Below are positions 27,737 to 36,513 of a DNA stretch of 64,000 nt, in pieces. The notes below the pieces were generated by a model. It saw only the letters and a program-made list of their open reading frames with translations. It searched no databases and had not been told where the DNA came from. The DNA is from Holophagales bacterium (GTDB lineage Bacteria; Acidobacteriota; Thermoanaerobaculia; Multivoradales; Multivoraceae): assembly GCA_009836625.1 (NCBI GenBank), contig VXVC01000006.1, forward strand, positions 62,001 through 126,000, written 5' to 3'. Made by a program: the position numbers and the translations under genes. Position 1 is the stretch's first letter. Each line of letters opens with the position of its first letter.

Positions 27737-28159
27737 ATGGCACTTCAGGCAAGCAAGGTCCAGGTCGGCGACACCTACACCCAGAAGCTCACCGACGACC
27801 TCTCCCGGACCCAGATCGTCCAGTACGCGGGCGCCTCGGGCGACTACAACCCGCTCCATTCCGACGAGATCTTCACCACCAAGGTAGCGAAGTACCCGAC
27901 CGTCTTCGCCCACGGCATGCTGACGATGGGCATGACCGGCCGCATGGTCACCGACTTCGTCGGCGACGGCCGGCTGACCGCCTACGGCGTCCGCTTCACG
28001 CGGCAGGTCTGGCCGGGCGACGCGTTGACCGCGACGGCCAAGGTCGACGCAGTGCGCGAGGAGGACGGCAAGAACCTGGTCGACCTGTCGGTGACGACGG
28101 TGAACCAGGACGGCGACGTCGTGGTGATGGGCAAGGCCACGGCGAAGATCGATCCCTAG
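27737..28159 (+). CDS. HadB-like MaoC-family hydratase/dehydratase
   Basis: A 140-residue single hot-dog protein with the (R)-hydratase catalytic motif YAGASGDYNPLH (residues 30-41), giving the Asp/His pair, and the loop FAHGMLTMGM typical of HadB and related enzymes. Overall it resembles mycobacterial HadB closely in length and in the opening MALQASKVQVGD. It presumably pairs with the HadA-like protein just upstream to form a heterodimer acting in fatty-acid elongation or breakdown. The stop codon overlaps the convergent aroC stop by 3 bases. Confidence 0.86.
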   Translation: MALQASKVQVGDTYTQKLTDDLSRTQIVQYAGASGDYNPLHSDEIFTTKVAKYPTVFAHGMLTMGMTGRMVTDFVGDGRLTAYGVRFTRQVWPGDALTATAKVDAVREEDGKNLVDLSVTTVNQDGDVVVMGKATAKIDP

Positions 28160-29250
28160 TCCGACAGGCCGTCAACGGCGACCTGCCGCAGGGCATGGTC
28201 CGCCAGCACCAGAGCGATCATCGCCTCGCCCATCGGCACGAAGCGGGGCAGAAGACACGGATCGTGACGGCCTCTGGTCGCGATCGTCGTCGGCTCGCCG
28301 GCCCGTGTCACCGTGTCCTGGGGCTGCGGCAGGCTGCTGGTCGGCTTGACGGCGCAGCGCAGCACGATCGGCTGCCCTGACGAGATGCCGCCCAGCATCC
28401 CGCCGTGGCGGTTGCCGCGAGTGGCGACGCTGCCTCCCCGCATCTCGAACGGATCGTTGTTCTCGCTGCCACGCGCGCGGGCAACGCCGAACCCGGCCCC
28501 GTACTCGACGCCCAGCACCGCCGGCAGGCTGAACAGCGCCTTGCCCAGGTCCGCCTTCAGCTTGTCGAACACCGGTTCGCCCCAGCCCGGCGGCACGCCG
28601 GTCGCGACGAGTTCCGACACGCCGCCGACGGAGTCGCGCTCCGCACGCATCCGTTCGATCAGCTCCGCCATACGCGCCGCCGCCTCCTGATCCGGGCAGC
28701 GCACGGGGTTCGACTCGACCTGCTCCAGGGTCACCGCGGCCGGATCGTCGATCCGCCCCTCGATGTCGCCGATGCTCTTGACATAGCCGACGATCCCGAC
28801 CCCCCAGCGCTCCCGCAGGAGCTTCTTCGCCACCGCCGCTGCGGCCACCCGCACCGAGGTCTCCCGGGCGCTCGAACGGCCGCCGCCCCGGTAGTCGCGG
28901 AAGCCGTACTTCGCGTCGAAGGTGTAGTCGGCGTGACCCGGTCGGTACTTCTCCCTGATCTCGCTGTAGTCCTTTGGCCGCTGGTCGCGGTTCTCGATCA
29001 GGAAGGCGATCGGTGTGCCCGTCGTCCTGCCCTCGAACACGCCGGAAAGGATACGGGCCTCGTCCGGTTCCATCCGCTGCGTCGTCAGCTTCGACTGTCC
29101 GGGTCGGCGACGGTCGAGATCCGGCTGCAGGTCGGCCTCGGACAGTTCCAGGCCCGGCGGCACCCCGTCCAGGATGCCGACGTACCCCGGCCCGTGGCTC
29201 TCGCCGGCCGTGGTCAGCCGCAGCGCGGTTCCGAACGTGTTCCCAGCCAT
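28156..29250 (-). CDS. aroC: Chorismate synthase
   Basis: A 364-residue enzyme that converts EPSP to chorismate with reduced FMN, the last step of the shikimate pathway. Family signatures are TAGESHGPGYVGILDGVPPG at the start, RRPGQSKLTTQR, then GGRSSARETSVRVAAGA-like residues near 130-145 and the C-terminal RHDPCLLPRFVPMGEAM. The start ATG at 29250 sets MAGNTFGTALRLTTAG; longer reading frames upstream do not belong. It is divergent from deoC. Length and motifs are complete, so activity is expected. Confidence 0.96.
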   Translation of the reverse strand: MAGNTFGTALRLTTAGESHGPGYVGILDGVPPGLELSEADLQPDLDRRRPGQSKLTTQRMEPDEARILSGVFEGRTTGTPIAFLIENRDQRPKDYSEIREKYRPGHADYTFDAKYGFRDYRGGGRSSARETSVRVAAAAVAKKLLRERWGVGIVGYVKSIGDIEGRIDDPAAVTLEQVESNPVRCPDQEAAARMAELIERMRAERDSVGGVSELVATGVPPGWGEPVFDKLKADLGKALFSLPAVLGVEYGAGFGVARARGSENNDPFEMRGGSVATRGNRHGGMLGGISSGQPIVLRCAVKPTSSLPQPQDTVTRAGEPTTIATRGRHDPCLLPRFVPMGEAMIALVLADHALRQVAVDGLSD

Positions 29251-29308
29251 GACACGAGGACTCTGCCACAGCCCCGCCGCAGGCCGAACCGGCGTAGACT
29301 GACGGGTG

Positions 29309-30214
29309 ATGCAGAGTTCGACCGCCACCGCGTCGTTCGAGTCGCCGCCAATCGACACCGTCGGCGTCGAGGAGCGGGTGGCGAGGCTCTGCTCGCGCTC
29401 GATCAAGAAGGACGCCAAGCTCCAGGCACTCCACCTGACCCTGTCGATGATCGACCTGACGACCCTCGAAGGGGCCGACTCCGAGGGCAAGGTGCGGCAG
29501 CTCTGCGCCAAGGCGCTCCAGCTTCACGCGGCGTTGCCCGATCTGCCCCACGTGGCCGCGGTCTGTGTCTACCCGGCGCTGGTCGGCGTCGCCAAACGTA
29601 CGCTGAAGGGCAGCGGGATCAACGTCGCGTCGGTCGCGACCAGCTTCCCGGCCGGCCAGGCGCCGGTCGAGATCAAGCTCCTCGAAGTTCGCCGTGCGGT
29701 GGAGGCCGGCGCCGACGAGGTCGACATGGTGATCTCCCGCGGCCGCTTCCTGGCCGGCGACTTCGCCTACACCGCGGACGAGATCGCCTCGGTCAAGGAG
29801 GCCTGCGGCGACGCTCACCTCAAGGTGATTCTCGAAACCGGCGAGCTCGGCACCCTCGACGCGGTGCGCCGCGCTTCGGATCTCGCGATGCGCTCCGGCG
29901 CCGACTTCATCAAGACCTCGACGGGCAAGATCAAGCCGGCCGCCACGATGCCCGTCGTGCTGGTCATGCTGGAGGCGATCCGCGACCACTACCTGCGCAC
30001 CGGCGAGAAGATCGGCATGAAGCCGGCGGGCGGCATCTCGACCGCCAAGGACGCGATCCGGCACCTCGTCATGGTGCGCGAAACCCTCGGCCAGGACTGG
30101 CTGGACCCGGACCTGTACCGCTTCGGGGCGAGTTCACTCGCGAACGATGTCCTGCGCCAGATCGTCAAGCAGGGAAGCGGCATCTACCAGTCGTTCGACG
30201 ACTTCTCCATGTAG
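29309..30214 (+). CDS. deoC: Deoxyribose-phosphate aldolase
   Basis: A class I aldolase of 301 residues that splits 2-deoxyribose 5-phosphate into glyceraldehyde 3-phosphate and acetaldehyde. The Schiff-base lysine lies in FIKTSTGK (Lys202), preceded by ILETGELG and followed by IGMKPAGGIST. An N-terminal extension of about 40 residues precedes the barrel. GTG 29306 directly before the ATG is an alternative start. Two aldehyde dehydrogenase genes follow, fitting oxidation of the acetaldehyde released. This deoC-aldh-aldh arrangement is also familiar from other bacteria. Confidence 0.95.
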   Translation: MQSSTATASFESPPIDTVGVEERVARLCSRSIKKDAKLQALHLTLSMIDLTTLEGADSEGKVRQLCAKALQLHAALPDLPHVAAVCVYPALVGVAKRTLKGSGINVASVATSFPAGQAPVEIKLLEVRRAVEAGADEVDMVISRGRFLAGDFAYTADEIASVKEACGDAHLKVILETGELGTLDAVRRASDLAMRSGADFIKTSTGKIKPAATMPVVLVMLEAIRDHYLRTGEKIGMKPAGGISTAKDAIRHLVMVRETLGQDWLDPDLYRFGASSLANDVLRQIVKQGSGIYQSFDDFSM

Positions 30215-30221
30215 AGACGAC

Positions 30222-31727
30222 GTGACGAAGTCCACGCAAACAACCGGGCCGGCGGCCCCGAAGCTCCGCCTCGGCGGCGGCGATGGCTGGGGCTACGCGC
30301 CCGCCCCCGAGTCGACCGACCACGTCGAGTTGCGCGGTCGCTACGGCCTGTTCATCGATGGCGAGTTCGTGGACGCGAAAGGCGGCCGGACCTTCGAGAC
30401 GGCGAACCCTGCCACCGAGGAGAAGATCGCGGATGTGGCCCTGGCCTCCGACGCCGACGTCGACGCTGCCGTAGCGGCGGCCCGACGCGCCTACGACGAG
30501 GTCTGGTCACAGCTTGCGCCCAGGGAACGCGGCAAGTACGTCTACCGGATCGCCCGCGTGCTCCAGGAGCGGAGCCGCGAGCTCGCGATCACGGAGTCGC
30601 TCGACGGCGGCAAGCCGATCCGCGAGTCGCGCGACGTCGACATCCCGCTGGCGGCCGCGCACTTCTTCTACTACGCCGGCTGGGCGGACAAGCTGGACTA
30701 CGCCTTCCCCGGCCGCGACGCCAGACCGCTCGGCGTCGCCGGCCAGGTCATTCCGTGGAACTTCCCGCTGCTGATGGCGGCCTGGAAGATCGCGCCCGCC
30801 ATCGCCGCCGGCAACACGGTCGTGCTCAAGCCGGCCGAGACGACGCCGCTCACGGCGCTGAAGCTGGCCGAGATCATCCGCGACGCCGGCGTGCCACCGG
30901 GAGTGGTCAACATCGTCACCGGCGCCGGCGAGACGGGGGCGGCAGTCGTCCAACACGAAGACGTCGACAAGGTCGCCTTCACCGGCTCCACCGAGGTCGG
31001 CAAGCTGATCCGGCGCGCCCTCGCCGGCAGCGGCAAGCACTACACCCTGGAGCTCGGCGGCAAGGCGGCCAACCTGGTGTTCGAGGACGCCGCCGTCGAC
31101 CAGGCGGTCGAGGGCATCGTGAACGGGATCTTCTTCAACCAGGGCCACGTCTGCTGCGCCGGCTCGCGCCTGCTCGTGCAGGAATCCGTCGCCGAAGAAG
31201 TGATCTCGAAGTTGAAGGACCGGATGGAGACCCTGATCGTCGGCGACCCGCTCGACAAGAACACGGACATCGGCGCGATCAACTCCCGCGCCCAGCTCGA
31301 CAAGATCGAGGAGTACCTGGAGATCGGCGAAGCGGAGGGCGCCGAGCCCTTCCAGACCTCGTGCCCGGTGCCGGAGCGCGGCTACTGGTGCCGGCCGACC
31401 CTGTTCCTGCGCGCATCCCAGTCGCACCGGGTCGTCCAGGAGGAGATCTTCGGTCCGGTGCTGGCAGTGCAGACGTTCCGTACCGTGGACGAAGGCATCG
31501 CGATGGCGAACAACACGCCCTACGGCCTCTCGGGCGGCGTCTGGAGCGACAAGGGCGCCAAGGCGTTCCGGGTCACCAGCCGGATCCGGGCCGGCGTGCT
31601 GTGGGCGAACACCTACAACAAGTTCGATCCGACCGCTCCGTTCGGCGGCTACAAGGAGAGCGGCATCGGCCGGGAGGGCGGGCTCGCCGGGCTCCACGCC
31701 TACCTGCAACCGGAGGCTGCGGCATGA
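30222..31727 (+). CDS. NAD(P)-dependent aldehyde dehydrogenase
   Basis: A full-length aldehyde dehydrogenase of 501 residues with an extra N-terminal segment of about 40 residues before GLFIDGEFVDA. The NAD-binding part has IPWNFPLLMAAWKIAPA and FTGSTEVGK. The general base is in LELGGKAAN, and the nucleophile is Cys311 in GHVCCAGSR. The C-terminal PFGGYKESGIGRE is present. The GTG at 30222 follows deoC by 7 bases. It probably oxidises acetaldehyde from DeoC to acetate. It is coupled (ATGA) to the half-size homologue just downstream. Confidence 0.93.
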   Translation: MTKSTQTTGPAAPKLRLGGGDGWGYAPAPESTDHVELRGRYGLFIDGEFVDAKGGRTFETANPATEEKIADVALASDADVDAAVAAARRAYDEVWSQLAPRERGKYVYRIARVLQERSRELAITESLDGGKPIRESRDVDIPLAAAHFFYYAGWADKLDYAFPGRDARPLGVAGQVIPWNFPLLMAAWKIAPAIAAGNTVVLKPAETTPLTALKLAEIIRDAGVPPGVVNIVTGAGETGAAVVQHEDVDKVAFTGSTEVGKLIRRALAGSGKHYTLELGGKAANLVFEDAAVDQAVEGIVNGIFFNQGHVCCAGSRLLVQESVAEEVISKLKDRMETLIVGDPLDKNTDIGAINSRAQLDKIEEYLEIGEAEGAEPFQTSCPVPERGYWCRPTLFLRASQSHRVVQEEIFGPVLAVQTFRTVDEGIAMANNTPYGLSGGVWSDKGAKAFRVTSRIRAGVLWANTYNKFDPTAPFGGYKESGIGREGGLAGLHAYLQPEAAA

Positions 31728-32602
31728 GCGAGCGACGACCCGCCGCCGCGTCCCACCGCCTGCCGGTGCTCAAGACCCACAAGGTCTACGTCGGCGGCAA
31801 GTTTCCGCGCTCCGAGTCGGGACGCTTCGACCGGACGCTGGCGCCCGACGGCACACCGATCGCGAACATCTGCCGCTGCTCGCGCAAGGACGTGCGGGAC
31901 GCCGTGACCGCGGCCCGAGCCGCACAGGCCGGATGGGCCGCCCGCACCGCCTACAACCGGGGCCAGGTTCTTTACCGGATCGCCGAGATGCTGGAGGGCC
32001 GGAGCGGCCAGTTCGGGGCCCTGCTCGCTGCCGGCGGTGCGACACCGGACGAAGCCGCGGCCGAAGTCCAGGCCGCCACCGACCGGCTCCTCCACTATGC
32101 CGGCTGGACCGACAAGTTCCAGCAGGTGTTCTCCAGCGTCAACCCGGTCGCCACCTCGCACTTCAACTTCTCGATCCTCGAACCGATGGGCGTCGTCGGC
32201 GTGCTCGCGCCCGAGTCGCCGCTGCTGGGCCTCGTTTCCTCCATCGCCCCCGCGATCGCCGGCGGCAACACGACGGTCGTTCTGGTCACCGGCAGCCAAC
32301 CGCTTCCGGCCACCACGTTCGGCGAGGTCCTGAACTCCTCCGACGTCCCCGGCGGCGTCGTGAACATCCTCACCGGTCGCCGGGACGAGATGCTCGCGCC
32401 GCTCGCCGCGCACCGCGACGTCGACGCCCTGCTCCTCTGCTCCCCGGACCCGGACGTCGCCAGGTCCGCCGAGATCGAAGCGGTTCACAACCTCAAGCGC
32501 GTCGCGGTGCGGCCCCACGAAGACTGGACCGACGTCCAGAGTCCCTACGAGATCACCGACCTGCAGGAAGTGAAGACGACATGGCATCCGATCGGGAGTT
32601 GA
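31724..32602 (+). CDS. Aldehyde-dehydrogenase-like protein lacking the catalytic domain
   Basis: A 292-residue protein homologous to the N-terminal, NAD-binding half of aldehyde dehydrogenases. Recognisable pieces are VYVGGKFPRSESGR, LYRIAEMLEGR, an equivalent of the IPWNFP loop in APESPLLGLVSSIAPAIAGGN, and DVPGGVVNILTG. It stops with a short unrelated-looking tail before LELGGK, so it has neither the general base nor the catalytic cysteine. The frame is clean, with an ATGA start overlapping the full-length gene, which argues for a selected non-catalytic partner rather than decay. It overlaps the DUF1232 gene by 22 bases. Confidence 0.82.
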   Translation: MSERRPAAASHRLPVLKTHKVYVGGKFPRSESGRFDRTLAPDGTPIANICRCSRKDVRDAVTAARAAQAGWAARTAYNRGQVLYRIAEMLEGRSGQFGALLAAGGATPDEAAAEVQAATDRLLHYAGWTDKFQQVFSSVNPVATSHFNFSILEPMGVVGVLAPESPLLGLVSSIAPAIAGGNTTVVLVTGSQPLPATTFGEVLNSSDVPGGVVNILTGRRDEMLAPLAAHRDVDALLLCSPDPDVARSAEIEAVHNLKRVAVRPHEDWTDVQSPYEITDLQEVKTTWHPIGS

Positions 32603-33063
32603 CCGAAGGCACGGTCGAGGGAGCGTCCGGGCAGCCCCCCGCGCCTCCCGAAACCGGCGAGATGGAGCTCCCGCTCCACGCGCGCAACCGCGCTGCCGAG
32701 ATCGTCCGGTCTCCGGAGAAGCTCCGGGAGATGGTCGCTGAAGCAAGGGAGAAGGCGGACTCTGCCGCCGGCGCCACGAGCCCGCTCAGCGGTGTGATCG
32801 AGGACCTGAAGACGATGTTCGACCTGCTCCGGGCGGTCGCCCGCGGCGACTACCGTCTCCGGAAGGAGACCCTCGTCCTGGTCGCCGGGGCGGTGCTCTA
32901 CTTCGTCATCCCGATCGACGTCATCCCCGACTTCATCCCGGTGGCCGGCTTCATCGACGACGCCGCGGTCATCGCCTGGGTCGTCAAGACCTGCAAGACC
33001 GAGATCGACCTGTTCCGGGCCCTGACCGGGGACACCGACGCAACCGAAGCGGACGTCGTCTAG
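32581..33063 (+). CDS. DUF1232 membrane-associated protein
   Basis: A 160-residue protein with a DUF1232 domain in its second half. The first 75 residues are hydrophilic and low-complexity-like (TVEGASGQPPAPPETGE). The hydrophobic core reads TLVLVAGAVLYFVIPIDVIP, then DFIPVAGFIDDAAVIAWVVK, the hallmark YfhQ/DUF1232 pattern. Function is not known for this family, which often occurs as a small membrane protein. The ATG at 32581 lies inside the preceding gene, so it is probably part of the deoC-aldehyde dehydrogenase operon. It is convergent with the DUF819 gene. Confidence 0.82.
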   Translation: MASDRELTEGTVEGASGQPPAPPETGEMELPLHARNRAAEIVRSPEKLREMVAEAREKADSAAGATSPLSGVIEDLKTMFDLLRAVARGDYRLRKETLVLVAGAVLYFVIPIDVIPDFIPVAGFIDDAAVIAWVVKTCKTEIDLFRALTGDTDATEADVV

Positions 33064-33074
33064 GGCCGCAGCTC

Positions 33075-34286
33075 CTACAGCGACGCGGCGCCGTGGTACG
33101 CCCGCGCGACCCAGGCCATGAGCTGGGCGCACAGCAGGCCGAGCGGCGTGCCGACCAGGTTGCCGAGGACGCCCATCAGCACCCCGACCGCGGCGAGGGC
33201 CGGCTGGAAGACGCCGGCGACGACCGGGGTCGAGATGACGCCGCCGACGTTGCCCATGCTGCCAGTGGCGAAGAGAAACACCGGCGCGCGCAGGAGGCGC
33301 ATCGCAAGGAACAGGCAGGCGACGTGGATGCCGATCCAGACGACGCCTACGCCCAGCACCAGCGGCGCCTCGGCGATCGCGGCGAGGTCACCGCCGGCGC
33401 CCATCGTCGCGACCATCAGGTAGAGGCCGCCATAGGCCACCGGCGTGGCTCCCCGGTGTTCGAGACGCCGGATCGGCGTGAAGGACAGCCCGAGGCCAAC
33501 CGCGACGACCAGCAGGATGCCCCAGGTGAAGTGCGAGAGCACCGAGCCCACCTGAGGCAGCAGCTCGCCGCCGCGCATGCAGAGCCAGCTCGCCACGAGG
33601 CCGACGCCGAGCATGGAGGCGAAGGCAGGCAGCGTGATCGGCCGCGCGTTCTCGGCCTGGACCTGCTGCAGCCGCTGGTTCAGGGCATCGAGTTCTTCAC
33701 GGCGCGCACGGTTCCAGCGGTCGATCCGGTTCTGGTAGCCGCTGAGCAGGATGATGATGGACATCCAGCCGTAACCGACCACCGAGTCGACGATGATCAT
33801 CGGGGCGAAGACGTCGTCGGGAGCGCCGACTCCCTCCTTGATCGCGATCATGTTCGACAGGCCGCCGATCCAGGAGCCGGACAGCGCTCCCAGTCCCTTC
33901 CAGATCTGCGGGTCGTCGAGGAACGGCTGAAAGATGGCCAGCGCGATCGGTCCACCGATCACGATGCCGACGGACCCGGACAGCAGCATCGCCGCCGCGA
34001 GCGGCCCGAGGCGCCTGATCGCCGGCACGTCGGTCGCCAGCACCAGGAGGAGCAGCGAGCACGGCATCAGGTAGTCCGTGCACCAGTCGTAGAAGGCCGA
34101 CTCGGCCGGCGTGATGCCGGCGGTGGTGAGCACCACCGGCAACAGGTAGATCCAGACGATCGGCGGCAGGTACCTGAAGAGCCGGTCGAAGGGCCGTGTC
34201 TGCGCCAACACGAAGATCAGTGCGACGAAGCCGGCGAAGAAGACGAGCAGCGCGGTCGGGTCGTTGATCAGCGCCGGCTCAGCCAT
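33075..34286 (-). CDS. DUF819-family integral membrane protein
   Basis: A 403-residue polytopic membrane protein with about ten hydrophobic segments. It shows DUF819 (YjcL-like) features: SGSWIGGLSNMIAIKEG in the first half and VFLFATGSMGNVGGVISTP in the second, a pseudo-repeat of Gly/Asn-rich loops typical of transporters. A charged loop sits near the middle (NRARREELDALNQRL). Substrate is unknown; some relatives are proposed to be carboxylate or ion transporters, but no experimental assignment is assumed. It is divergent from the metallo-hydrolase gene over 126 bases that include a small palindrome. Confidence 0.83.
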   Translation of the reverse strand: MAEPALINDPTALLVFFAGFVALIFVLAQTRPFDRLFRYLPPIVWIYLLPVVLTTAGITPAESAFYDWCTDYLMPCSLLLLVLATDVPAIRRLGPLAAAMLLSGSVGIVIGGPIALAIFQPFLDDPQIWKGLGALSGSWIGGLSNMIAIKEGVGAPDDVFAPMIIVDSVVGYGWMSIIILLSGYQNRIDRWNRARREELDALNQRLQQVQAENARPITLPAFASMLGVGLVASWLCMRGGELLPQVGSVLSHFTWGILLVVAVGLGLSFTPIRRLEHRGATPVAYGGLYLMVATMGAGGDLAAIAEAPLVLGVGVVWIGIHVACLFLAMRLLRAPVFLFATGSMGNVGGVISTPVVAGVFQPALAAVGVLMGVLGNLVGTPLGLLCAQLMAWVARAYHGAASL

Positions 34287-34342
34287 CGCCGGCGAGTGTA
34301 TGGGCTAGCGTCGCGTCTGGCTGTCGGCTTGGGACCCGTGTG

Positions 34343-34359
34343 CTAATGTCTGTCATTAG
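34343..34359. repeat. Inverted repeat CTAATG-N5-CATTAG in a divergent promoter region
   Basis: CTAATG (34343-34348), spacer TCTGT, CATTAG (34354-34359). Both arms match perfectly and the site is AT-rich within a GC-rich gap between the divergent DUF819 and metallo-hydrolase genes. Such spacing and symmetry are compatible with a dimeric repressor operator. No regulator gene is adjacent, so the assignment is tentative. Confidence 0.4.
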
Positions 34360-34412
34360 ACCTGTTCCGGCGCCACCCATCCCGGGCCTGACCAGCCAGG
34401 AGAGCTTCGCCC

Positions 34413-35456
34413 ATGAAACATCGCACAGCGGCCATCGTGTCCGCGCTGACGGCGACCTTCCTGCTTCTGAGTTCCGTCGCCGCTGCCCAGTTCGGGGCAC
34501 GGCCGCCCAACCGGTCGTCCCTGCTCGACGACGGCGCCCTCCACGTCGTCATCTGCGGCAGTGGGTCGCCGCTTCCCAGCGTCGAGCGTGCCGGACCGTG
34601 CACGGCGGTGATCGCCGGCGGGCGGATGTTCCTGATCGACGTCGGCCCCGGGTCGACCGAGAACCTGCGGCTCTGGGGACTGCCGATGGGAAGTCTCGCC
34701 GGCGTTCTGCTGACCCACTTCCACTCCGATCACATCGGTGAACTCGGCGAGGTCGTCTTCGTGAGCTGGACCTCCGGCAGGGCCGTGCCCCTCGACGTCT
34801 ACGGCCCGGTGGGCGTCGAGCAGGTCGTCGCCGGCTTCCAGGCCGCCTATGAGCTCGACGTCTCCTACCGGGTCGCCCACCACGGCGCCGACCTGCTCGC
34901 GCCGGACGGCGGCAAGGCGAACGGGCACGCGATCGAACTCGCCGAGGACGCGCCCTCGCGCGTCTTCTACGACAAGGACGGTCTCCAGATCACCGCGTTC
35001 CTGGTCGAGCATGAACCGATCTCGCCGGCGCTCGGCTACCGCATCGACTACGGCGGCCGCTCGGTCGTGGTCAGCGGCGACACGATCCGCTCGGCGAACG
35101 TGGAGGCGGCGAGCCAGGGCGTCGACGTCCTGGTCCACGAGGTCCTGTCCGGCGCTCTGATCGGCGGGGCGGCGCAGGCGCTGGAAAGCGCCGGCAATGA
35201 ACGGACCGCGAAGATGCTCCGGGACACGCTCGACTACCACACCTTCCCGGCCGACGTGCACGCCCTCGCCGCCGAGGCGCAGGTCAAGCTCCTGGTGCTG
35301 AGCCACCTCGTGCCGCCCCTGCCCGCGGCGCAGGCGGAGGGCGTGTTCATGCGCGGCCGGGCCGAGGACGCACCGAACGATGCGGTCGTCGCCACCGACG
35401 GCATGCACATCGCGCTCCCCGCGAACAGCGACGAGCGGACGGTCGAGAACTTCTAG
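34413..35456 (+). CDS. Exported metallo-beta-lactamase-fold hydrolase
   Basis: A 347-residue protein with a signal peptide ending near residue 25 (SSVAAAQ). The zinc motif HFHSDHIGE is intact (His102-x-His104-x-Asp106-His107), followed by VVSGDTIRS and a C-terminal SHLVPP histidine. The architecture (GSGSPLPSVERAGPCTAV, then IDVGPGSTENLRLWG) resembles RNase Z/arylsulfatase-like MBL hydrolases, and the export signal argues for a periplasmic small-molecule substrate. It precedes the histidinol-phosphatase-like gene by 10 bases. The exact substrate is not known. Confidence 0.85.
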   Translation: MKHRTAAIVSALTATFLLLSSVAAAQFGARPPNRSSLLDDGALHVVICGSGSPLPSVERAGPCTAVIAGGRMFLIDVGPGSTENLRLWGLPMGSLAGVLLTHFHSDHIGELGEVVFVSWTSGRAVPLDVYGPVGVEQVVAGFQAAYELDVSYRVAHHGADLLAPDGGKANGHAIELAEDAPSRVFYDKDGLQITAFLVEHEPISPALGYRIDYGGRSVVVSGDTIRSANVEAASQGVDVLVHEVLSGALIGGAAQALESAGNERTAKMLRDTLDYHTFPADVHALAAEAQVKLLVLSHLVPPLPAAQAEGVFMRGRAEDAPNDAVVATDGMHIALPANSDERTVENF

Positions 35457-35466
35457 GCAGCCACGC

Positions 35467-36255
35467 GTGCCCTCTAACTACGCAGCCGAACTCGAGTTCG
35501 CCGTCGAGACCGCCTGGATCGCCGGCCAGTTGACCCTCGAGTTCTTCCGCCTCGGCGTCGACCCGGAGCTCAAGAGCGACATGACGCCGGTCACCGAAGC
35601 GGACCGCGGCGCCGAGGAACTGATCCGCTCACGGATTGCCGAGGTCTTTCCCGGGGATCTCGTCGTCGGCGAGGAGTTCGGAGCGGGTGGCGGCGAGTCA
35701 GCCTCGGAAGCCGCTTCGAAACGCCACTGGTACGTCGATCCGATCGACGGCACCCGTTCCTTCGTCCGTGGCGTACCGCTCTACGGGATCCTGATCGGCC
35801 TGGAGGTCGATGGAAGGGTCGAAGTCGGCGTCGCCCACTTCCCGGGCATCGGCGAAACCGTGGCGGCCGCCTCCGGACACGGCTGCACGCTGAACGGCGA
35901 GCCGGCACAGGTCTGCTCGACGAACAACCTGAGCGAAGGCTATGTCTCCTTCGGCGATCCGGGCCTCTTCGTCGACCCCCGGCACCGAACGGCCTGGCAG
36001 CGGATGATGGAGGGCGCCGCCTACCGCGTCGGCTGGTCCGACGCCTACGGCCACGCCCTTGTCGCCACGGGCCGACTGGAGCTGATGGTCGATCCGAAGA
36101 TGAGCGCCTGGGACTGCGGACCCTTCCCCGTCATCCTGCGCGAAGCCGGCGGCTACTTCGGCGACTGGGACGGCAACGAAACGATCCACGGCGACCGGGC
36201 GTTCAGCACCACCCGCCGGCTGCTGCCCGAGGCCCTGAAACTGCTCGCCGACTGA
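35467..36255 (+). CDS. hisN: Inositol-monophosphatase-family phosphatase, HisN-like histidinol-phosphatase
   Basis: A 262-residue Mg2+-dependent phosphatase of the IMPase fold. Metal-site motifs are GEEFG (about 61-65), DPIDGTRSFVRGVPLYG (about 96-112) and WDCGPFPVILREAGG near 215-230. The SFVRGVP segment is typical of histidinol-phosphate phosphatases (HisN) rather than inositol or PAP phosphatases, so HisN is preferred but not proven. The GTG at 35467 is 10 bases after the MBL hydrolase stop. No other his gene is nearby, which is common for this enzyme. Confidence 0.78.
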   Translation: MPSNYAAELEFAVETAWIAGQLTLEFFRLGVDPELKSDMTPVTEADRGAEELIRSRIAEVFPGDLVVGEEFGAGGGESASEAASKRHWYVDPIDGTRSFVRGVPLYGILIGLEVDGRVEVGVAHFPGIGETVAAASGHGCTLNGEPAQVCSTNNLSEGYVSFGDPGLFVDPRHRTAWQRMMEGAAYRVGWSDAYGHALVATGRLELMVDPKMSAWDCGPFPVILREAGGYFGDWDGNETIHGDRAFSTTRRLLPEALKLLAD

Positions 36256-36258
36256 GCC

Positions 36259-36513
36259 TCAGCCGTCGCCCGGCGACTCCTCGCCTTCCTCCAACGGACC
36301 AGCGACACAGCTCAGCAACTCCTTCACCTCATCCAGCCGGTTGTCCGGCACGCAGAGCTTCACCGGCACCGGCGACTTCCCCATCATGCCCATGCCGAAC
36401 ATGCCGACCCCGGCGCTCTGCACCAGGAACGGAATGTCGTACTGGTCCAGGGCGTGGCCGATCGTCTCGGCCTCGAGCCGCGAATCGAAGGTCGCGAGTT
36501 CGACGAACTTCAT
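36259..36513 (-). CDS. DUF2007-domain small protein
   Basis: An 84-residue protein with the DUF2007 (putative signal-transducing) pattern: [21 protein letters not shown] at the start, [14 protein letters not shown] and a [19 protein letters not shown] end. Typically such domains sit alone or fused to zinc ribbons. Its role is unknown. The ATG overlaps the stop of the MaoC-family gene (ATGA), so it is likely the last gene of the murA operon. It is convergent with the HisN-like gene. Confidence 0.78.
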   Translation of the reverse strand: MKFVELATFDSRLEAETIGHALDQYDIPFLVQSAGVGMFGMGMMGKSPVPVKLCVPDNRLDEVKELLSCVAGPLEEGEESPGDG

